NCBI GenBank assembly: GCA_032622095.1
Contig: CP136063.1
Coordinates: 149,041,379 to 149,105,378 of the forward strand
Direction of reading: 5' to 3'
DNA: 64,000 nucleotides
Source: Siphonodentalium dalli
Taxonomy: Eukaryota > Mollusca > Scaphopoda > Gadilida > Siphonodentaliidae
How positions within the stretch are numbered: the stretch's first letter is position 1; each line of letters opens with the position of its first letter. The position numbers were made by a program, and so were the translations under genes. A model generated the notes under the pieces. The model worked only from the letters and a program-made list of their open reading frames with translations, did not search any database and was not told where the DNA came from. Positions 50,601 to 56,600 of the stretch are shown piece after piece.

Positions 50601-53600
50601 TGTCAATCCGTGAGCAGCCATGGACTGGCAGTGGTCGAGTCCAGAAGTTCATTACATAAAAAAATTGACATTTTTAGTAAAAAAAATACTACTGGTATAT
50701 TTTTAGACTAACATTTCGGCAGACACACAACTTTTCCTTGAATTATATTTCATATTTCGATGTATTGAGTATGTATAATGATTATTACACATGTCCGCTC
50801 ATATAAACGGGGTTTTAGCTAGTATTTACATCAATTTTATTTTCACATGTTTTGCCAGTGACCGCGATATTTTTAATAAGAGACGCTCAGTGACTCACCA
50901 TTTTCGTACGCGATTTACATCTCTTCGCCATCCAAGGTCTGGATCGTTTGGTGGTCTCACACCATGGTAATTTTGTGGTAATTCCGGCTCGTGCATGTAT
51001 GCTCCCGTTGTCAAATTTAAAGTGTCTTCTGCTGACGAATCAGACGAGGAACAATCAGATCGCAAAAATGTTTCTGTCAGTGTCAGCCATTCTGTGGGAA
51101 ATACCCAAGGTCCTTGAATACGTCACACGCTTTCTCGCAAATAACTGTTTCCGTCAAAATAGATAATGAAGTGAGGCATCAGGCTATCATCCAGACACAC
51201 ACAGTCGTAAACACTCGTATCTTTCCGACAGCGGGGGATTGTTTTCTTAAATAAGTGTGCATAACTTGATACAAATATGAATAAATGAACACATATTGAG
51301 AATTTTCGCGACGGCGACTTTAAGATTCCGGCCCTGCTCAAACTTGTACCTCCCCCCTTTGTTTTTTGGAAGAAACATCCCAGGTAGTGCCATAACAGTC
51401 GTGCTAGCGAGAAACCGAGCAAGTAGAGACAACTTCTTCTTTCTTCGCGTCATCCTCTTCTCGTTGTCATGTGATGAGACTGATGGCTGTATATATACCT
51501 TTAAAAATTGTTAAATTGTTAGCAAAATGACGGTACGTGGCAGCGAGTATTACCCATCCAGAACAGCCTCCAAAGGCGCAGATGCTGGGGCTTTCGCCCG
51601 TGGAGATTGGTTTCCCGAATCAGCGATGTCAGCACCCTACCTGCCAGTGGTCCTGACTGCTGTAGCACGACCATGGGGAGCCAGAACCGAGCATGCCCGA
51701 GGTAAAGACTGGCATGGTTGGTGCTAATTTTGTTAATTCAATTTAAGCAAGATTTGACCTGTATCCTGTGATGAAGGTTGTACAAGAGATCACCTCGGTC
51801 AATTTCATTCACAAAAGAGCGGCCCCAAGCCATTAGATGCATAGAAGGCATGTCAGTCCTCCTCCTCTCCTTAGTCAAGAGACTAAGGAAGAGAAGTAGA
51901 CCGTAATGCTTATCTTTTCATCTTATCTTCGTTCACAAAAGCGCATTTTCCGAGGAACGACAGAATCCTCGACCGACAGTGAACCCACTCTCGGCCCAAG
52001 ATTCTAGCTCATCATCATCAAAGCTGTCAGATGCTATGAGAGGCATAGAAAGCATGTCAGGATCGATGCCAGCAACAGAACAGCTCGCATCAAGTTGAGA
52101 TACGGTACTAGAGGGAGACCCACTCTGGGAATGGCTCGAACGAGGAACAAATGCTCTCTAATTTTGAGTTAAGGTGCTGTTACCCGCCCAATTTCCCCCC
52201 GGAAATCCTGGTGTACAATTAGGTGCCCATGGAGAATATGCTGCGCCCCAAGGCCAGAAGGTCAAAGTTGGAATGATCCATTTGACCAGAGTAAACCCCC
52301 CCCCCCATGAATCCCCCAAATGCGGGTGGTCCTGATCAAGTTGGCATAAATGTCCATGACATACAACTACGTTCCCATGATGGCAGAGGAGCGGGCCTGG
52401 ACATATCCCGAGGGAGTATGATTCCAGGGGGACAAGACCCACTCTTGTAAGGGAGTGGGCCACGGCACCGTAGGGAAGAATCAGAAGGCCAGTGCAATAT
52501 TTGCGGCACGGGACAACGAGTCTTCCCCACCCAGAACAGCCGCCAAGGTTCATTGTCGGGACATCAGCCCGGAAAGATTGGTTGCCCGAATCAACTTTTG
52601 CAGCACACTGCCTACCACTAATCGCTGCTGAAGCAGGACAGGGGGGGCCCGAACTGGTCCTGCCCGTGGTAAAGACTGGTACGGTTTGCTCAAATTGTTT
52701 AATCATGGACCAATGGGCCCTCACCCAACTATGAGAATAAAGCGTATTACAGCGGTTATTTCATGAGCAACCCGCATGGTGTGTGGCCATCAAATTCGAA
52801 TCTTGTTTGACGACAAGCAAGACTAGACATTCTGTTAGTTATTAGCATGTAAGGGTAATATACAAAACATTTTGTTAATTATTGTAAAACAGGGTTAATA
52901 AGGCAAAAATCCTTCAGTTTCTTGGCCACGTGATCCTACCTGCTATAAGTTGAACCGCAGGTAAGATACTGTCTTTTCTCGTGTATTGAGGATGATGAGT
53001 TTCGATTTCGCATGTGCAAGAACATAGCGGTGTCCTTGCTTACGGTGAGGAGAATGTATTATACCCTTTCGGAAAGTCAGACGATGGTGGAGCAGGCCTG
53101 GACATATCCCGAGGGAGTATTGTTTCAGGGGGACAAGACCCACTCTCGTAATGGAGTCAGAAGTCTCAGTCCTTCCAAGGAGACGAGAGCAATTGCTCTT
53201 GCAATTTTTTAATTCATGGCTGCTAAACTTGCTCAAGTTTGTCCCTCATGTCAAAATGTTCATGGTCACTGAAATCGTTGATTCCATATTAAACTATTTG
53301 AATGTATATTGAAAACCTTTCCCATCTCAGTTAAATAATGGGAATGTGAAAGTGCAACTGAACATATCTAGGTCTATCCAAAAATGACATTGTATTTGAG
53401 AAAAACCAAACGATTATGACGGGCGCAATAACATCCATCTTCTGAATTGCGAGAGCAAATAAGTGCAGTTGCTGTGTTTCCTCGTGGGAAGGACTGGTGC
53501 GCTGTTGGTGGCACACAACGAGACTTCCCCACCCAAATGCTCAGGTGCTGGGGCGTTCGCCCTTGAAGATTGGTTTTCCGAATCAACGATGGCAGCACCC

Positions 53601-56600
53601 TGCCAGTCACTGCTACTGGGCAGTGGTCGTGCACAATATAAAGGCTTCTTGCGGAACGGCGCTTTATGTTTGTGATGATACAAATTATGTTTTCATTTGT
53701 GGTATTCTGTTAGGTATTCTATTTGCCAGATAATCATTGGATATGTAGCAATAGAAGGAGAAGAGCCATGTTTCGGACTGTTTGGAAATTGGCAGCAGTC
53801 GTACACAATATAAAGGCTTTTGATGTAGCTGCACTTTATACGCGGGACAATACAAATGCTGTCCTGTCTGTTATTCGCCAGATAATCAATTGGATATGAG
53901 GCAATAGAAGGAAAAAGAGCCATGTTGTGGACTCTGTTGTAAATTATATTGGCAGAGGCCAGGCGCAATATAAATGTATTTCCTGTAACCGTGCTTTATA
54001 TGTGAGTAAAGACAATTTGTCATATGATTGGTTCAATATATGTAAATAGAAGAGCCAAGTGATGAACTCTGTTGGAAAGGCTATTGGAAGTGCATCTGGG
54101 GCACGTGAAAATATATATGCGGACTAGTTCGCCTTACTATTCACGGTTGAAAAGCGTGGAAGTATGGAAGTATCGGTGAAACTTGTCGCCATATTGTTGA
54201 ATAGTCAGTTCTTATGCCATTGTGTCTTTGATGGATGCCATTGGTATGAACCTATTACTGCTGGCCATACCATGTTTCATGCTCACCATTTGTATGCCTA
54301 TGATGTTCGTACGGTATTGTGGCGATGAGGCACTGATACCGTAATATTTCCTTATTATTGGACCCAATTAATTTGAGTATATCGACAAACACTAATGTCT
54401 GAGGATAAGAGGTCAGATGTTGTCTATTTGGTTACGTTGATCACATGCAGTACCTCACAAATATAGACAATTTTAATTGAGAACCTGTGGATGTGAAATC
54501 ATCTGCCCGATGAGAATAAGTATTAACATTGATTTACTTGAAATTTTTCATGAAACTGGCTAGCCAAGGAATCATTTCAATACTTCGACCATGTCCTGCA
54601 AGAACAAGGCGCTCGGCATGGAGACACAGTATGCCTTTTGGTACCAATTTCACAGTGGATATGATGACTTGGCACAAGTAGGCCAGTGGGCTCTCATCAA
54701 GGCCCTCATCCCAGATGTCTCCAAAGATTTCTTACCACGGACGGAATTATTATTGGATAGTTAAGTAAACTGTAGCTGAACGGCAGGTTAATATGCTTAC
54801 GTATGTTTGCAGGGAATCCCATGCAGCCAAGTTGAATGGAGTGATTGCAAAGAAACAGACACAAGTGTCACAGAAAAATGACAGGTTATGATTGATGGAT
54901 ATTTCCTTTCGATATTTGAAATGAAATTCCTTTGTCGCCAAATCTTGTGTATCATATTATCCTAGGCCCCAATCAAACCAGTCACCCAATGCATAATAAC
55001 CTGACTCTGTCAGTCATACTGTACATGCATGTAAAGATTGAGACACTATTTATTATAGCGACACAGCATTATTTGAACAGAGGTCCTATAAAACTCTACA
55101 TATTATAATGAACATAATCGCCTTGTTACTAACGATTGTTCTGATACAATGAGTTATAGGATATGGAATCGCAAGAAATGAGTCATGATTTTCCAATAAA
55201 TACCTTGAAGTCGCAGTAACATTCGCGATAATGTTGCATGTATCCAAATACAAACAACAACAACAAATACAAGCCCGCATGTTCATACATTCTGGCTAGC
55301 TTAGATTTGTAGGTATTAATTGTGAAAGCACAATTAAAGATAATGACCTGTTGGATATTTATAATGATGTCCTTAAGCTCTATGATAATCATGTCCAAAA
55401 TGTCAGTTGAGATCCGGTTGCTAAACGTCAACATTACAATTCGTTCAGGCAAAAGAAATTTCATTGGACTATCTTTTTTATTCAGTCATGATGTATATTA
55501 TTGCCAAAGGAGACATTTCTGTCCTGGGCAAATTACTGTGAACTAACAGAGCTGTGTCATGTATGCTTTAGCAGTATACATGATATGAACTTAGCGATGA
55601 GTCGACTTCGTGAAAATGAAATAGAACATGTGTAGCACGAAATTAGGAGACTTCACATACCGTTCCACGTGGCGTCCATAATCGGACGAGTTATCCCCAT
55701 CGTATATGTTGCACAATAATGCAATATATGTGTTCCACAAGTAAATTATGTGAGGCTGTAGTCATTGCCAAAATGGCTAGCTATGTCAAATTTTGTAACG
55801 TGAATCCATGATAAATCACTGAATTTAGAGACGACATCGAGTTGATAAAAAACACTGATTTTTTAACAAATTACGTAGCGCATACTATGAAACGAAAAGT
55901 TATTAACGACCGGTAGGCAATGGATAAATTGCAAGTTTGTTATTAACAATAAATATTGAGTTGATAAACTCGCAATTCAGAAAAATACTCCCTTTAGTAA
56001 CCACATCTGATCGACAGCAGGAGGGAAATAAAACTGACCAGAATAGATTGTCGGAATGCGGGAGTTACACTTGGCGCATTCGTGCATGGCTAATCTGAGC
56101 ACTGATTGACCGAGAGTAGGCAATAAACGGGCAATAAATTTTAACCCTCCTGATGACACAAGGCCGGAGATATAATCCATATAGTTCAGTGAGGGCTTTC
56201 CTTGGTGGAAAAATGATATAACCAGTGCATAGATTAAGGTTTTTGACAATTAGTAATCGTCTTTGTACAACCATCACCATTCGATCAATGCTTCCCTTAC
56301 AAAATAAATTTGGGTTTTCATTGTATGATGTATCCGAAGTACGAAACCCGCATGTCCAAAAACCGGCAATACATGTATTTCATTGCCTAACGTCGTCGAT
56401 ATACGCTTTTTTAATTAGATTTCTGTCTCCATTTGTGGTGAAAAAAAAGTTTGGCCAAATGTAATTTTTTTCTCCACTTTCGAAAAAAAGTGGCCATTGG
56501 CCAACGACAGTGCAAACACTGCACCCAATGTGTTAACCACTTCACCGCTAAATGACGTTGTGTGCTGGGCCGTTGCAGTTTAATATATGACCATTTTCCA

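Larger units (their letters stand above)
46424..51323. mobile_element. 4.9-kb TTAA-flanked element nested in E2
   Basis: TTAA at 46,424-46,427 and 51,320-51,323 flank 15-bp inverted ends, AGTCGCCGTCGCGAA and TTCGCGACGGCGACT. The uninterrupted site is visible in E1 at about 35,380-35,400, between CTCATATAATT and ACATGTACCTCCCCCC. TTAA duplication fits piggyBac or Kolobok types. The short termini alone do not decide. The inside holds inverted repeat arrays, a P2X7-like relic, a family B MITE and TCTCGAGA repeats. No transposase was recognised. Confidence 0.78.
45918..56220. mobile_element. Element E2: diverged relative of E1, split by a TTAA element
   Basis: Outer arms near 45,932-46,115 and 56,033-56,210 are inverted repeats of about 180 bp (CTCACTGAACTATATGGATT, GTTATCAGGAGGGTTAA). 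As in E1, a short inner unit with its own inverted repeats (45,918-46,236) is followed by a second left end, TTTTTCCGCCAAGGAAAGCC, matching the right terminus. Sequence of the E1 type continues at 51,324 (ACTTGTACCTCCCCCCTTTG, CATCCCAGGTAGTGCC) after a 4.9-kb insertion. Without the insertion E2 would be about 5.4 kb. No transposase was seen. Confidence 0.8.

Noticed and set aside
52158-52724. A 188-codon minus-strand frame in E2
   Set aside because: It is Gly/Pro/Cys-rich without any family motif, overlaps direct repeats, and has an equally open partner on the other strand, as expected of GC-richer repeat DNA.
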